A DNA stretch of 64,000 nucleotides from Spartinivicinus marinus (GCF_026309355.1 NZ_JAPJZK010000001.1:186001-250000), one strand, 5' to 3'. Counted from the first letter of the stretch, positions 6,922 to 14,766 are shown. Notes: generated from the letters alone by a model not told the origin. Numbers and translations: made by a program.

Positions 6922-9639
6922 TTAGGCAAAACTATACTGTGAATCCAAGATTAAAGAAGGCTCCAGGCTACCAAAGAACGGGACTGGTGGTATTTTATTT
7001 CTATCCTTTGGTAGCGCTTGTTGCTCTGCCTGGTCCCTAAACTGGCTAAATACATCATGCTCTGTATATAGCTCATAAAATGCATACCGAATGCTTTTGA
7101 ATAGGTCTCCTGTTCTACTGGGTAGTGTGCCAAAAGAGTCATGAACCAAGGCCCAATTATTTATTTCATCTGAATTAGCGACAACGAGCATTAGATGAGT
7201 AGCGTCAAGTGAGTGAACGAAGTTTGGAGCTACAGCAGAAGCTTGTTTGGCTTTATCGACATTTGCTGTAGCAACTTTGATACTAAATTCAGCTCTCGTA
7301 TTACCAAGAAAACTTGTACGCACTCTTTTACTTTGGTCTTTCCAATAATTCTGCTGAACAGGAAAGCCAAGCGGAGTTGTCCAAGTTAAAGCCTCGCCAT
7401 TTTTCACAACAACTTTAGCTACGTCTTGCAGCCACTGCATACCTTCAGCCGCTTTAACAACAGTTTGAATCACACCATCATACATTAATGATGCCATTTG
7501 CGAAGCTGACATAAAACCATACCCAGTTCTATTCCATAATTGGAACCATTCAGGCGCACTTATCCCTATACCATTGCCATAATGCCTTCCCTCAAGCTTT
7601 GCTGGTTTAATTATGTCCTCCATAAGCTGTTCTTTGAAACCATACTCTTTACTGCCATAAGGGAAAGTCATTACATTTCTTTTAGCAATTTTACGGCTCA
7701 TGCAGCCTTTTTCTTTATCGTAGCCGTAAGATAACCAAGCATATGTGCTCATTATTTTATGGTATAAATCGTGCGCCTCCTGTTCAGCTGCTGACCTTTT
7801 TACTGGGGTACCGTCTTTTTTTCTTTTATCTTTTTTAACTTCTTCTTTCCACTCAGAAAATGCTACTTTTATTTTTGTCCTATTTTTTCTTTTAATATAA
7901 ATCTCTTCAATTTTTTCCTCAGCCCTTTTCTCAATACCTTGTAAACTTAAGTCCTGCCAACCTTTACCTACAATAGCTTCAAGTACTGGATAAACCTTAT
8001 CAATTACACGCTGATAAATATCTTGTGGTTTATCTGAAGGAATTAAATTAACAGCTGCTCCAGTTTCTTCACAACGTAAGGCCATGCCTAAATGTTGTAG
8101 ACCAGAGCAAGAACCATCAAGAGCTACAGCTATGCGTGAAACATGTTCTAACCCGTTATCAATATAGCCTTTCCACTCAAGGGCTGCTGCAATAGCCTGA
8201 AAAGGCTTATCTGCTTCTGTCCACTGGCGATTATCATAGGGGTTCTCAGCTATACGACAAATCATGTCTGAGTTTTCCTTTGTCCATTCTATACGCTCTT
8301 CAAAGGACACCTTATCAACACCCCACAAATTAGCTATGTGTACCGCTAGCCAATCCGCCGCTTCTTGTGTCCCTAATTTTTCACCTTCTGCAAACTGGAG
8401 TAAGGCTTTGACATAATCAGCACCTTGAGGGGACAAGGAGCCATTTGTTACGGGATAAACACGACCACGAAAATCTAATTGATAAGGAAAATATATTTTC
8501 TCAAATCGAGCATATTTTTCTGCTGTTTTTAAAGTCATGGCTAAGGAGATGCGCTTTGAATCCATTCTAATATTATGCTTCATGACATCAGCCTTAGTCA
8601 TTTTCCACTCTTTTTTAGCATCTTCATTTATATCAATGTCATTAGGTTTTTCAGGCAAGGGTAAATCAGTTGCTCTTGGTAAACCTCCTAATTCGCTATC
8701 GGTTTCTGCTAGTGTTAAAAGTAAATCAAGCAGTGGTAAATTAATGCGCCATGGTGTCGCTTGAATTTTATTTAGAGCCTTATAAACTAAGGGCATTTTT
8801 TGATTTTCCAGTTTTTTCAGGTATGACTTGCTTCGAGTTTTAACCAAGGTGATAGGTGCTACTTGATTAGTTAAATATCCTCCAGTAAAAGGGTCTTGCC
8901 AAGGAAAAGGCGGGACCACCATTGGCTCATAAATAGCAGCAAACTTGTTGTGTAGTGCGTTTGAATTGCGTATCCAGTCTAAGCACTTTCTTGTTGGTGA
9001 TAAGACATATTCACGCGAATCTTTGCGCGTTACTAGCTCAACTTGTATTAACCATAAACTTTCGACAATCAGCTCAATTAGCACTTTACCAACAAGGAAG
9101 CATTCTTGTTCTGTCCACTGGTGCAAGCTAGCGCCATCCTCACTCACAATAAAACGGGCTGTAGCCACCTTCCGGTGATACTGGCTTTTCTTATCGGCTG
9201 AGCGGAGGACACCACGATAAAGGCGTACATCCTCTTCTTTCAGGTTACGCATTTCGACTTCCATGTTAACTGCTTTACCAATGGCCTTAGCTGTTTTGGT
9301 TAACTTTTGCTCTCTTGTAATCCCGTTTAAGAGAATCTTTAAGCTGATGTAAGCGATTGTGCGGCTATCAAGAAGATTAAAAAAGCGCAAAGCTGTATGT
9401 TGTCTACCAGCTGCCTTCTCTGCTTTTTCTTTCCAAGCGTCTAGGGCATCTGCTAGGTCATCTGTTTCAGAAGACACAAGGCGTCTGCCATATGTTGTAT
9501 CTGCTTCTTCCTCTTTTTCCATGGCTTTTAATATTTGCTTTCTGAAGCGGTCACGGCCTGCCTCGGCCATAGATGCCTCAAGTTTAACTTGGTCTTCCTC
9601 AGTACCTGCACTGCGCTTAAGGTTAGCGTATGTTTTCAT
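6922..9639 (-). CDS. T7-type single-subunit RNA polymerase
   Basis: A 905-residue phage RNA polymerase (T7 gp1 is 883). Conserved polymerase parts are in order: DFRGRVYP near 389-396, motif A VALDGSCSGLQH near 505-516 with catalytic Asp508, motif B KRNVMTFPYGSKEYGF near 653-668, and motif C HDSFG with Asp834. The C-terminus ends in SQYSFA, like the FAFA end of T7 RNA polymerase. Relative to T7 there is a Lys-rich insertion near 580-620. The ATG at 9639 follows AAGGAATAAAG. It transcribes phage genes from its own promoters and is the most upstream gene of the leftward operon. No frameshift or lost catalytic residue is seen, so the enzyme should be active if expressed. Confidence 0.95.
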   Translation of the reverse strand: MKTYANLKRSAGTEEDQVKLEASMAEAGRDRFRKQILKAMEKEEEADTTYGRRLVSSETDDLADALDAWKEKAEKAAGRQHTALRFFNLLDSRTIAYISLKILLNGITREQKLTKTAKAIGKAVNMEVEMRNLKEEDVRLYRGVLRSADKKSQYHRKVATARFIVSEDGASLHQWTEQECFLVGKVLIELIVESLWLIQVELVTRKDSREYVLSPTRKCLDWIRNSNALHNKFAAIYEPMVVPPFPWQDPFTGGYLTNQVAPITLVKTRSKSYLKKLENQKMPLVYKALNKIQATPWRINLPLLDLLLTLAETDSELGGLPRATDLPLPEKPNDIDINEDAKKEWKMTKADVMKHNIRMDSKRISLAMTLKTAEKYARFEKIYFPYQLDFRGRVYPVTNGSLSPQGADYVKALLQFAEGEKLGTQEAADWLAVHIANLWGVDKVSFEERIEWTKENSDMICRIAENPYDNRQWTEADKPFQAIAAALEWKGYIDNGLEHVSRIAVALDGSCSGLQHLGMALRCEETGAAVNLIPSDKPQDIYQRVIDKVYPVLEAIVGKGWQDLSLQGIEKRAEEKIEEIYIKRKNRTKIKVAFSEWKEEVKKDKRKKDGTPVKRSAAEQEAHDLYHKIMSTYAWLSYGYDKEKGCMSRKIAKRNVMTFPYGSKEYGFKEQLMEDIIKPAKLEGRHYGNGIGISAPEWFQLWNRTGYGFMSASQMASLMYDGVIQTVVKAAEGMQWLQDVAKVVVKNGEALTWTTPLGFPVQQNYWKDQSKRVRTSFLGNTRAEFSIKVATANVDKAKQASAVAPNFVHSLDATHLMLVVANSDEINNWALVHDSFGTLPSRTGDLFKSIRYAFYELYTEHDVFSQFRDQAEQQALPKDRNKIPPVPFFGSLEPSLILDSQYSFA

Positions 9640-9839
9640 TTTTCTTTATTCCTTCTTATTTTGCACTATTTGCAGTTAATTGACTTTGTTTCACTATTGA
9701 AATTATTTAGGCAAAAGAATCCCCTAGAGCTGCGTTAAGGTAGCCCTTGGGTTTACTTTTATATTTTGTTATGCACTGCTATTGCTGTTCTTATGGCATA
9801 GCTTATACCTCCTCTTACTTGATATATGTAAATTTGGAA

Positions 9840-9859
9840 CTAATACATTAATGCATTAG
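9840..9859. promoter_or_regulatory. 20-bp near-perfect palindrome upstream of the phage RNA polymerase gene
   Basis: The halves are CTAATACATT and AATGCATTAG; they are reverse complements except for one position. The palindrome lies 200 bases before the polymerase start in AT-rich DNA that could hold early promoters. It is a candidate operator for a dimeric regulator. Confidence 0.5.
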
Positions 9860-10300
9860 AAATATATTTGTAAACATATTGCAAGATAGATTTAGGTTTT
9901 ATTTGTGACCCATTGGTCGAAAGGTGTGGTATTTAAGAAAGACTGTAGGAAACAGGCGTAGTAGACACTATCTGTAGTTTATTGTTATCGGTCTTGTGGG
10001 TGCTTTTGGCGGCCACTGATACACTTTTGTTGTTTATTTTTATTTAGTCCCGGTTAAGGGGTGTTTTATATTATTTTAAATGTGTTGAACGTGGTTAAAT
10101 TCATATCTCCTTTCTGGATGCATACCTCCTTATGTTAACTTATCTGTACTGCTGTAGGATTGATACATAAAAGCTTCAACTATGACCAATGTAACAGCTA
10201 TTTTAATTGAGTGTTTATATTTTGTCTTACTGGTCATCCTTAGAGTGTTATTTCAGAAAGATGACAGTTTTAATTGAAAAATCGACTGTTTGCTCTGATT

Positions 10301-10417
10301 TTTGCTACAAAAACTGAGCACTAGAACTTTCCTTTCTGCTCCGTTTTAGAGACCCTATCCACTGAAAAAACAGCCCAAAATTTTGCTACAAATTTTGCTT
10401 CATTTTTTGCTACAAAT
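10301..10417 (+). repeat. 12-bp iterons, consensus TTTGCTACAAAT
   Basis: Three units stand head to tail at an exact 12-base period: TTTGCTACAAAT at 10382-10393, the diverged TTTGCTTCATTT at 10394-10405, and TTTGCTACAAAT at 10406-10417. A fourth copy, TTTGCTACAAAA, lies at 10301-10312. They sit in the gene-free strip between the phage genes and flgA. Integrase arm sites, a replication or partition site, or a regulator array are possible. Confidence 0.8.
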
Positions 10418-10605
10418 TTGGATAGACTATAGGGGATTGTTGGACAAATGAGGAAAAATTTCGGAAGAGATTTTCTGAGCTAAGAACATACGTTTTGAAG
10501 TTAATAAGGAGAAGTCTTGTTAGTGGTTAGTAACTCGCTGATTGACACTGTCTAATACACCGGCCATGTAAAGTTACCTTGCCCCACTACAACATTATTT
10601 TCTGC

Positions 10606-10622
10606 CAGGCATGAGACTTGCC
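10606..10622 (+). promoter_or_regulatory. Sigma-54 promoter of flgA
   Basis: AGGCATG-N4-TTGCC has the diagnostic GG and GC pairs ten bases apart (GG at 10608-10609, GC at 10620-10621) and resembles TGGCACG-N4-TTGC. It lies about 80 bases before the flgA ATG. Flagellar basal-body genes of polar flagellates are commonly RpoN-dependent. The same bases also form a hairpin CAGGCA/TGCCTG at 10606-10624. Confidence 0.6.
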
Positions 10623-10699
10623 TGACTCTCTATAACTTTGACGCTAATGTTTTGGTTAGTGAAATACTTATAGACCATACTCTTAGCTTAGGACAAATT

Positions 10700-11422
10700 A
10701 TGAACATTCATAGTGCGATTATACGGTCACTGTTAGCTTTTGGGCTTGCTGTAACAACAATGGCCAGCTGGAGTAACCCTGTTCATCGTTCCATTCAACA
10801 GTTGTTATATGGCTATCTTGAAAATCAGCTAAAAACCTACACTCAGCAACTTGGTAGTGGGCGTTATGAGATACATATCAGCCCCATAGATCCCAGGCTT
10901 AACCTGCAACCTTGCGCGAATAAGTTAACGATTGAACCTAGCCAGCGTCGCCAAAATCTTATTGGTAGATCCACCCATAAAATAAAATGCCTCCAATCGC
11001 CTTATTGGAGTCTATATGTTGCCACCCAAGTCAAGCTCTATCGGCAAGTCATTGCCGCTAGCCAGACGTTACAAAAAGGCCAGGTTATTACCTCAAATGA
11101 TTTAATACAGTTGGAACAAGATATCAGCAAATTACGAGGCAGTTACTTTCCTGAGCCATCAAGACTGCTAGGCAAGGTGGTTACCCGGCAAATTAAAATG
11201 GGCCAACCAATTACTCAAAACCACATTACTCAGGCAATGGCAATCAAGAAAGGCACACAAGTTGCTATACATGCTAATACCAGCAATTTTAGCGTGCTCG
11301 CAAAAGGTGTTGCACTTTCAGATGGTAAACCAGGGCAATTAATTAAAGTACGCAATATTCGCTCTAAGCGGGTCATTCAAGCAGTGGTTAAAGATGCTTA
11401 TACCGTTGAAGCAACGCTTTAA
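10700..11422 (+). CDS. flgA: Flagellar P-ring assembly chaperone FlgA
   Basis: A 240-residue periplasmic chaperone that helps P-ring subunits (FlgI) assemble around the flagellar rod. The chosen ATG at 10700 follows AGGA and opens a clean signal peptide (MNIHSAIIRSLLAFGLAVTT); a TTG 48 bases upstream would only add a poor leader. The C-terminal SAF domain shows the family pattern VIAASQTLQKGQVITSNDLI, then LGKVVTRQIKMGQPIT, then the final KVRNIRSKRVIQAVV. It is followed by flgM and flgN in the standard order. A sigma-54-like promoter lies upstream. The phage region ends within about 1 kb of its start, so normal flgA expression depends on the promoter at 10606. Confidence 0.93.
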   Translation: MNIHSAIIRSLLAFGLAVTTMASWSNPVHRSIQQLLYGYLENQLKTYTQQLGSGRYEIHISPIDPRLNLQPCANKLTIEPSQRRQNLIGRSTHKIKCLQSPYWSLYVATQVKLYRQVIAASQTLQKGQVITSNDLIQLEQDISKLRGSYFPEPSRLLGKVVTRQIKMGQPITQNHITQAMAIKKGTQVAIHANTSNFSVLAKGVALSDGKPGQLIKVRNIRSKRVIQAVVKDAYTVEATL

Positions 11423-11444
11423 CTAAACAACTTGAATTTGTCAT

Positions 11445-11471
11445 TAAAGTTATTCTTCAGTTGGCCGCTAT
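11445..11471 (+). promoter_or_regulatory. Sigma-28 (FliA) promoter of flgMN
   Basis: TAAAGTTA at 11445-11452, exactly 11 bases, then GCCGCTAT at 11464-11471. This closely matches the flagellar sigma-28 consensus TAAAGTTT-N11-GCCGATAA. It stands 35 bases before the flgM ATG, so the anti-sigma factor would be made by the sigma factor it inhibits, as in related bacteria. Confidence 0.8.
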
Positions 11472-11506
11472 ACTAAGTTAGACGGTCAGACTAAAAGGAT
11501 TAATCG

Positions 11507-11824
11507 ATGGTTAACGATGTTAATGGCGCCTCTGGTCAACAGAGCAGTCTCAAAAGCGCCCAAGCAAAGCCTGCTGAAAAAGCAGCTAAAAGCACCCTGC
11601 AGCCTCAATCCGAGCAAAATACTCAGCCACCTAAACAGGTGTCTGTCGAGTTGAGTGCAGAAGCCAAACAATTACAAAAACTCCAGCAAAAAGCTTCACA
11701 AGAACCTCAAGTGGATGAACAGAAAGTAGCCCGCATTAGAGCGGCACTGGCTGAGGGAAGCTACTCTGTAAATCCAGAAAAAATTGCAGACAAATTATTT
11801 GAGCTAGAAAGCCTATTACGTTAA
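11507..11824 (+). CDS. flgM: Anti-sigma-28 factor FlgM
   Basis: A 105-residue protein that binds FliA and blocks late flagellar transcription until it is exported through the completed hook-basal body. The N-terminal half is Gln/Ser/Lys-rich and disorder-like, as expected. The C-terminal FliA-binding part is recognisable: VDEQKVARIRAALAEGSYSV, then NPEKIADKLFELESLLR, the typical FlgM ending. A ribosome site AAGGA precedes the ATG. A sigma-28 promoter lies upstream and flgN follows after 29 bases, forming the usual flgMN pair. Confidence 0.93.
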   Translation: MVNDVNGASGQQSSLKSAQAKPAEKAAKSTLQPQSEQNTQPPKQVSVELSAEAKQLQKLQQKASQEPQVDEQKVARIRAALAEGSYSVNPEKIADKLFELESLLR

Positions 11825-11853
11825 CGGGAAATTGTTGTTTAAGGTAAACCGTC

Positions 11854-12333
11854 ATGATTAATCAAACCCTTCAACACCAGCTTTCCACTGACATAACTAC
11901 GCTTGGCCAGTTAACTGAGTTATTAGAGAAAGAGCAACATGCTCTGCGTGATAGGGATCTTGATCAGCTTCATCAGCTGTTAACCATTAAAAATGATTGC
12001 CTTAATCGCCTGGGTCAAACAGCCCAACACCGGAGTGAAGCACTTAAACAAGCTGGGTTTACTCCTAACGATGAAGGTCTGGAACAGTGGCTGCAAACAC
12101 TCCCCCCCCCCCAACAGGTTGAATCTCGTAAATATTGGCAGACGGTAAAAAGTCATTTGGCCTACTGCCAAACCCTCAATGAAATCAATGGCTGTGTACT
12201 AAACCGCTTACAACAAACGCTCCATCAGCTGCTGACTATCTATCGAGGTCAAAGCCAGGCTTCCATCAAGCTATATGGCGCTCAAGGTGACACCTCTGCC
12301 TATCAAGACTCACACATTCTAGGCACAGCATAA
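11854..12333 (+). CDS. flgN: Flagellar export chaperone FlgN
   Basis: A 159-residue, largely helical cytoplasmic chaperone for hook-associated proteins FlgK and FlgL. The long coiled-coil N-terminal half (LTELLEKEQHALRDRDLDQL, then TIKNDCLNRLGQTAQHR) and the position after flgM support the call. Codons 83-86 contain an uninterrupted run of 11 C at 12102-12112, encoding Pro-Pro-Pro. A one-base slip there would truncate the protein at about half length, so the gene could be phase variable or the site could be a sequencing hazard. As given, the frame is intact. Confidence 0.88.
   Translation: MINQTLQHQLSTDITTLGQLTELLEKEQHALRDRDLDQLHQLLTIKNDCLNRLGQTAQHRSEALKQAGFTPNDEGLEQWLQTLPPPQQVESRKYWQTVKSHLAYCQTLNEINGCVLNRLQQTLHQLLTIYRGQSQASIKLYGAQGDTSAYQDSHILGTA
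12102..12112 (+). repeat. 11-C homopolymer inside flgN
   Basis: Eleven C bases in a row within the flgN coding region. It is the longest G/C run noticed in the window; the next best, at 36944, has seven. Length changes not divisible by three would break flgN. Confidence 0.9.
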
Positions 12334-12517
12334 ATAGCACATTCAAATACCTGCCATTAGGTAAACTACCCTAATGTATACCCTCTTTTTTCGGTGTATA
12401 GTCATTATAAAGTGGTTACTTTGTCTTGTGAGTAAATAACTGGTAAGGGTAAGAAGCAAGCAAGTAGATAAGAAAGTCACTAGCCAAAAGCAATGGATTT
12501 GTAGGCAGGAAAACCGA

Positions 12518-13261
12518 ATGAGTTATTTATCTGACGATTTAGATATAGAAGAAAAATACCAATTAAAACGAACTCCTCAAGAAGTATCTGGTGTACTAAC
12601 GGGTATTTTAAAAGCAAAAGTACCAATTAAAATTTATTTTCCTAGTCGTAACATCAGTTATAAAACGTTCATTATTGGGGTTGACTTAGACAACCAAACC
12701 TTTGCTTTAGATGAACTGAGCCCAATTGACGGTAACCCACTGATTAAGCAAGGCGAGTCATTTTCTGTCTATACCTTTTATGAAGGGGTTAAAGTCACTT
12801 TCGACAATGTTGTTTTAGAACAGATCAAACAAGATGAAGCTGGTATTCCTTATTACAACTTTAAACTTCCTAGTAAATTGTGGTATTTACAACGGCGAAA
12901 AGCCTTTCGGGTTAGATTACCCAGCCACCCTGCAGTAACAGCAGCTCTTAAACTAACAGAAGATTCCCCAGCAGTGACTACCCAGGTCATCGATATTTCT
13001 GCCACTGGCTGTCAAGTGGCCGTTGCCAGCCAGCAATTACAAGAAAATTTGCCCGAAGTGGGTCAGGTTGCAGAAAGCTTCTCAATGCCACTGCATAATC
13101 AACATGAGTTAGAATGCTCAGTTCAAATTCGCCAAATTCATAAAGATGAAGCCACCGGAGATCTGTTTCTTGGCCTGATGTTTCTTCATGTTACCGGACT
13201 CCAGCAACGTTATGTAGAGCTTTATGTGAATCAGTTACAGCGCTCGGCATTAGTCAAATAA
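12518..13261 (+). CDS. YcgR-type flagellar brake protein (PilZ domain)
   Basis: A 247-residue c-di-GMP receptor. Residues 1-115 resemble the YcgR N-terminal domain. The PilZ domain follows, with its ligand motif RRKAFRVRLP near residue 125-135 (RxxxR) and DISATGCQVA near 155-164 (DxSxxG). When c-di-GMP is bound, YcgR proteins slow the flagellar motor, which fits the position straight after flgA-flgMN. The ATG follows CAGGA. It faces the converging glycosyltransferase gene, leaving only about 10 bases between the stops. Confidence 0.88.
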   Translation: MSYLSDDLDIEEKYQLKRTPQEVSGVLTGILKAKVPIKIYFPSRNISYKTFIIGVDLDNQTFALDELSPIDGNPLIKQGESFSVYTFYEGVKVTFDNVVLEQIKQDEAGIPYYNFKLPSKLWYLQRRKAFRVRLPSHPAVTAALKLTEDSPAVTTQVIDISATGCQVAVASQQLQENLPEVGQVAESFSMPLHNQHELECSVQIRQIHKDEATGDLFLGLMFLHVTGLQQRYVELYVNQLQRSALVK

Positions 13262-13271
13262 GTGAATAGTT

Positions 13272-13910
13272 TTAGTTATTACACCAACGTTGATAGTCCT
13301 CTGGCCGGTCCACATCCCATAATGCTGGAAATAAAGTATAAGACACATTATTAGACTGAAGTTGCCTAGTCGTTTGCTCCAACACCTGCTCAGTACCCCA
13401 CTGAATGTTCTCAAATAAATAAGGAAGAAATTGCTGCATAGCAATTAGCACATACCCTCCATCTTCTGCAGGTACTATGGCTACTTTGTTACAGCTATAT
13501 TGATGACAATCAGGCGACTCTGTTCTGTTAGATAAGCTCATCAATACTTGTTGGAATAATGATGCATTTAAAACCGGACAATCTCCACCCACTAAGATAA
13601 CAGGTTGGTTCGGCTTCATATAATGTTGAGCCACATTTGCCATCCGTTCGCCTAAGTCTTTCCCTTGCTGCAAATAGCGCTCCCAATGACTAAAGGCGGA
13701 ATCATTAAAAAAATCATGGTCTAACTGCTCAGCCAGTGCCAATACTCGCAGATAATGCTTAGGTAACTCATTTATCCACTTCGCAGTACACAAGAGCAAT
13801 TTTTTATAAATATTCGCTGCTTGCCCCGCTGAATAATAAGGTGTTAATCGTGTTTTTACCTTACCGGCAATCGGGGGTTTAGCCATTAAAATAATTACCG
13901 GCTTAATCAT
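13272..13910 (-). CDS. TIGR04282-family glycosyltransferase-like protein
   Basis: A 212-residue protein of the nucleotide-sugar transferase fold. MAKPPIAGKVKTRL near the N-terminus, VILVGGDCPVL near 103-113 and AEDGGYVLIAM near 150-160 are typical of the TIGR04282 family (sometimes labelled arsenosugar biosynthesis glycosyltransferase, related to CofC/MobA-like folds). It overlaps its partner TIGR04283 gene by 8 bases, so the two form one small operon. No ArsS-type radical SAM gene is in the window, so the arsenosugar label should not be taken literally here. The real product is unknown. Confidence 0.78.
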   Translation of the reverse strand: MIKPVIILMAKPPIAGKVKTRLTPYYSAGQAANIYKKLLLCTAKWINELPKHYLRVLALAEQLDHDFFNDSAFSHWERYLQQGKDLGERMANVAQHYMKPNQPVILVGGDCPVLNASLFQQVLMSLSNRTESPDCHQYSCNKVAIVPAEDGGYVLIAMQQFLPYLFENIQWGTEQVLEQTTRQLQSNNVSYTLFPALWDVDRPEDYQRWCNN

Positions 13911-14604
13911 TTTCTATTTTATTTCTCGGATAATAAATATTCACTAAACGTTGTGGTGATACACCCATAAAAAATGCCAGCCGCAAACTCCACATTAATA
14001 AAATAGTGCGAATAATTCCACGCTGTTCCCAACGTCGACTGGAAGTCACCACCGGGTTAACAATGCATAATGGCTTTGAAATTTTCTTCAGTCGTTTACA
14101 GATGTCAACATCTTCCATTAAAGGCATCAAACGATAACCACCCACTTGCATAAAACACTCTCGCCGCACAAAAATCGCCTGATCACCCGTTGCAATTCCA
14201 GTCAAACGAGAGCGCCAACTCATAAGCTTTGCAGTTAATGCTAGCAACCAGTGATTGCCTGATAATGTCACATCAAACCGCCCCCACTGCCAACTATTTG
14301 CTTGCCCTAAACCATCATGGATTAAGGTAATAGCATTGCCAGGTAGGAAAGTATCAGCATGTAGAAACAGCAGTACGTCACCTGTCGACTGCTCAGCTCC
14401 AATTTGCATTTGTCGTGCTCGACCAGGCCCACTGCTAATAACTTGATTCACCCAAGGTTTGGCAAGCGCGACTGTATTATCAGTGCTCCCACCATCAACA
14501 ATTATTATCTCATGGCCATTCTGACGAAGGGCTTGCAATGGGGTTAAGCTAGCAACAATATCATCAGACTCATTCAAGGTAGGAATAATAATTGAGCATT
14601 TCAT
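13903..14604 (-). CDS. TIGR04283-family GT2 glycosyltransferase
   Basis: A 233-residue family 2 glycosyltransferase. It starts SIIIPTLNESDDI, followed by EIIIVDGGSTDNT (nucleotide-binding Asp), FLHADTFLP near 95 (metal-binding DXD-like) and GGYRLMPLMEDVDICKRLKK near 170-190 (catalytic ED). It belongs to the TIGR04283 family that pairs with TIGR04282 proteins. It is the first gene of the two-gene leftward operon. The sugar donor and acceptor are unknown. Confidence 0.82.
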   Translation of the reverse strand: MKCSIIIPTLNESDDIVASLTPLQALRQNGHEIIIVDGGSTDNTVALAKPWVNQVISSGPGRARQMQIGAEQSTGDVLLFLHADTFLPGNAITLIHDGLGQANSWQWGRFDVTLSGNHWLLALTAKLMSWRSRLTGIATGDQAIFVRRECFMQVGGYRLMPLMEDVDICKRLKKISKPLCIVNPVVTSSRRWEQRGIIRTILLMWSLRLAFFMGVSPQRLVNIYYPRNKIEND

Positions 14605-14706
14605 ATTGTCTTATCAGTTTCACTCGTCACTTGTTAGAGAATAAAGACAAACAGAAAGCATCAATTCTTTCAACCAGTACTCACTCATTACAGTATGCTT
14701 CAGGTT

Positions 14707-14766
14707 AGGTGCTTATTAAGTGTTAAATTTAAGTGTTAAGTGCTTTTTAGATACTTATTAGGTGTT
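14707..14766 (+). repeat. Cluster of RRGTGYT heptamers near tRNA-Arg
   Basis: Five short related words: AGGTGCT at 14707, AAGTGTT at 14718 and 14731, AAGTGCT at 14738 and AGGTGTT at 14760, in AT-rich DNA downstream of the tRNA-Arg 3' end. Spacing is irregular (11, 13, 7 and 22), so this may be only local low-complexity drift. Confidence 0.35.

Larger units (their letters stand above)
9640..10605. other. AT-rich, gene-free phage/host junction region
   Basis: About 960 bases with no convincing gene, between the phage RNA polymerase start and the flgA promoter. It holds a 20-bp near-palindrome (9840-9859), two strong but orphan leftward Shine-Dalgarno sequences (9807-9816 and 10134-10141), a widely spaced inverted repeat ATGACCA/TGGTCAT (10182-10188 and 10231-10237), two copies of TTTTAATTGA (10201-10210 and 10268-10277), and the 12-bp repeats at 10301-10417. 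Early phage promoters and the right attachment site should lie here. No integrase, repressor or tRNA is present. The exact prophage end cannot be fixed without the left end or an empty-site relative. Confidence 0.6.

Noticed and set aside
10069-10133. Mini frames of 12 and 15 codons after the AAGGAGGT and AAGGAGAT sequences (leftward)
   Set aside because: Spacing between ribosome site and ATG is 0 to 2 bases and the peptides are tiny; kept only as orphan-site evidence.
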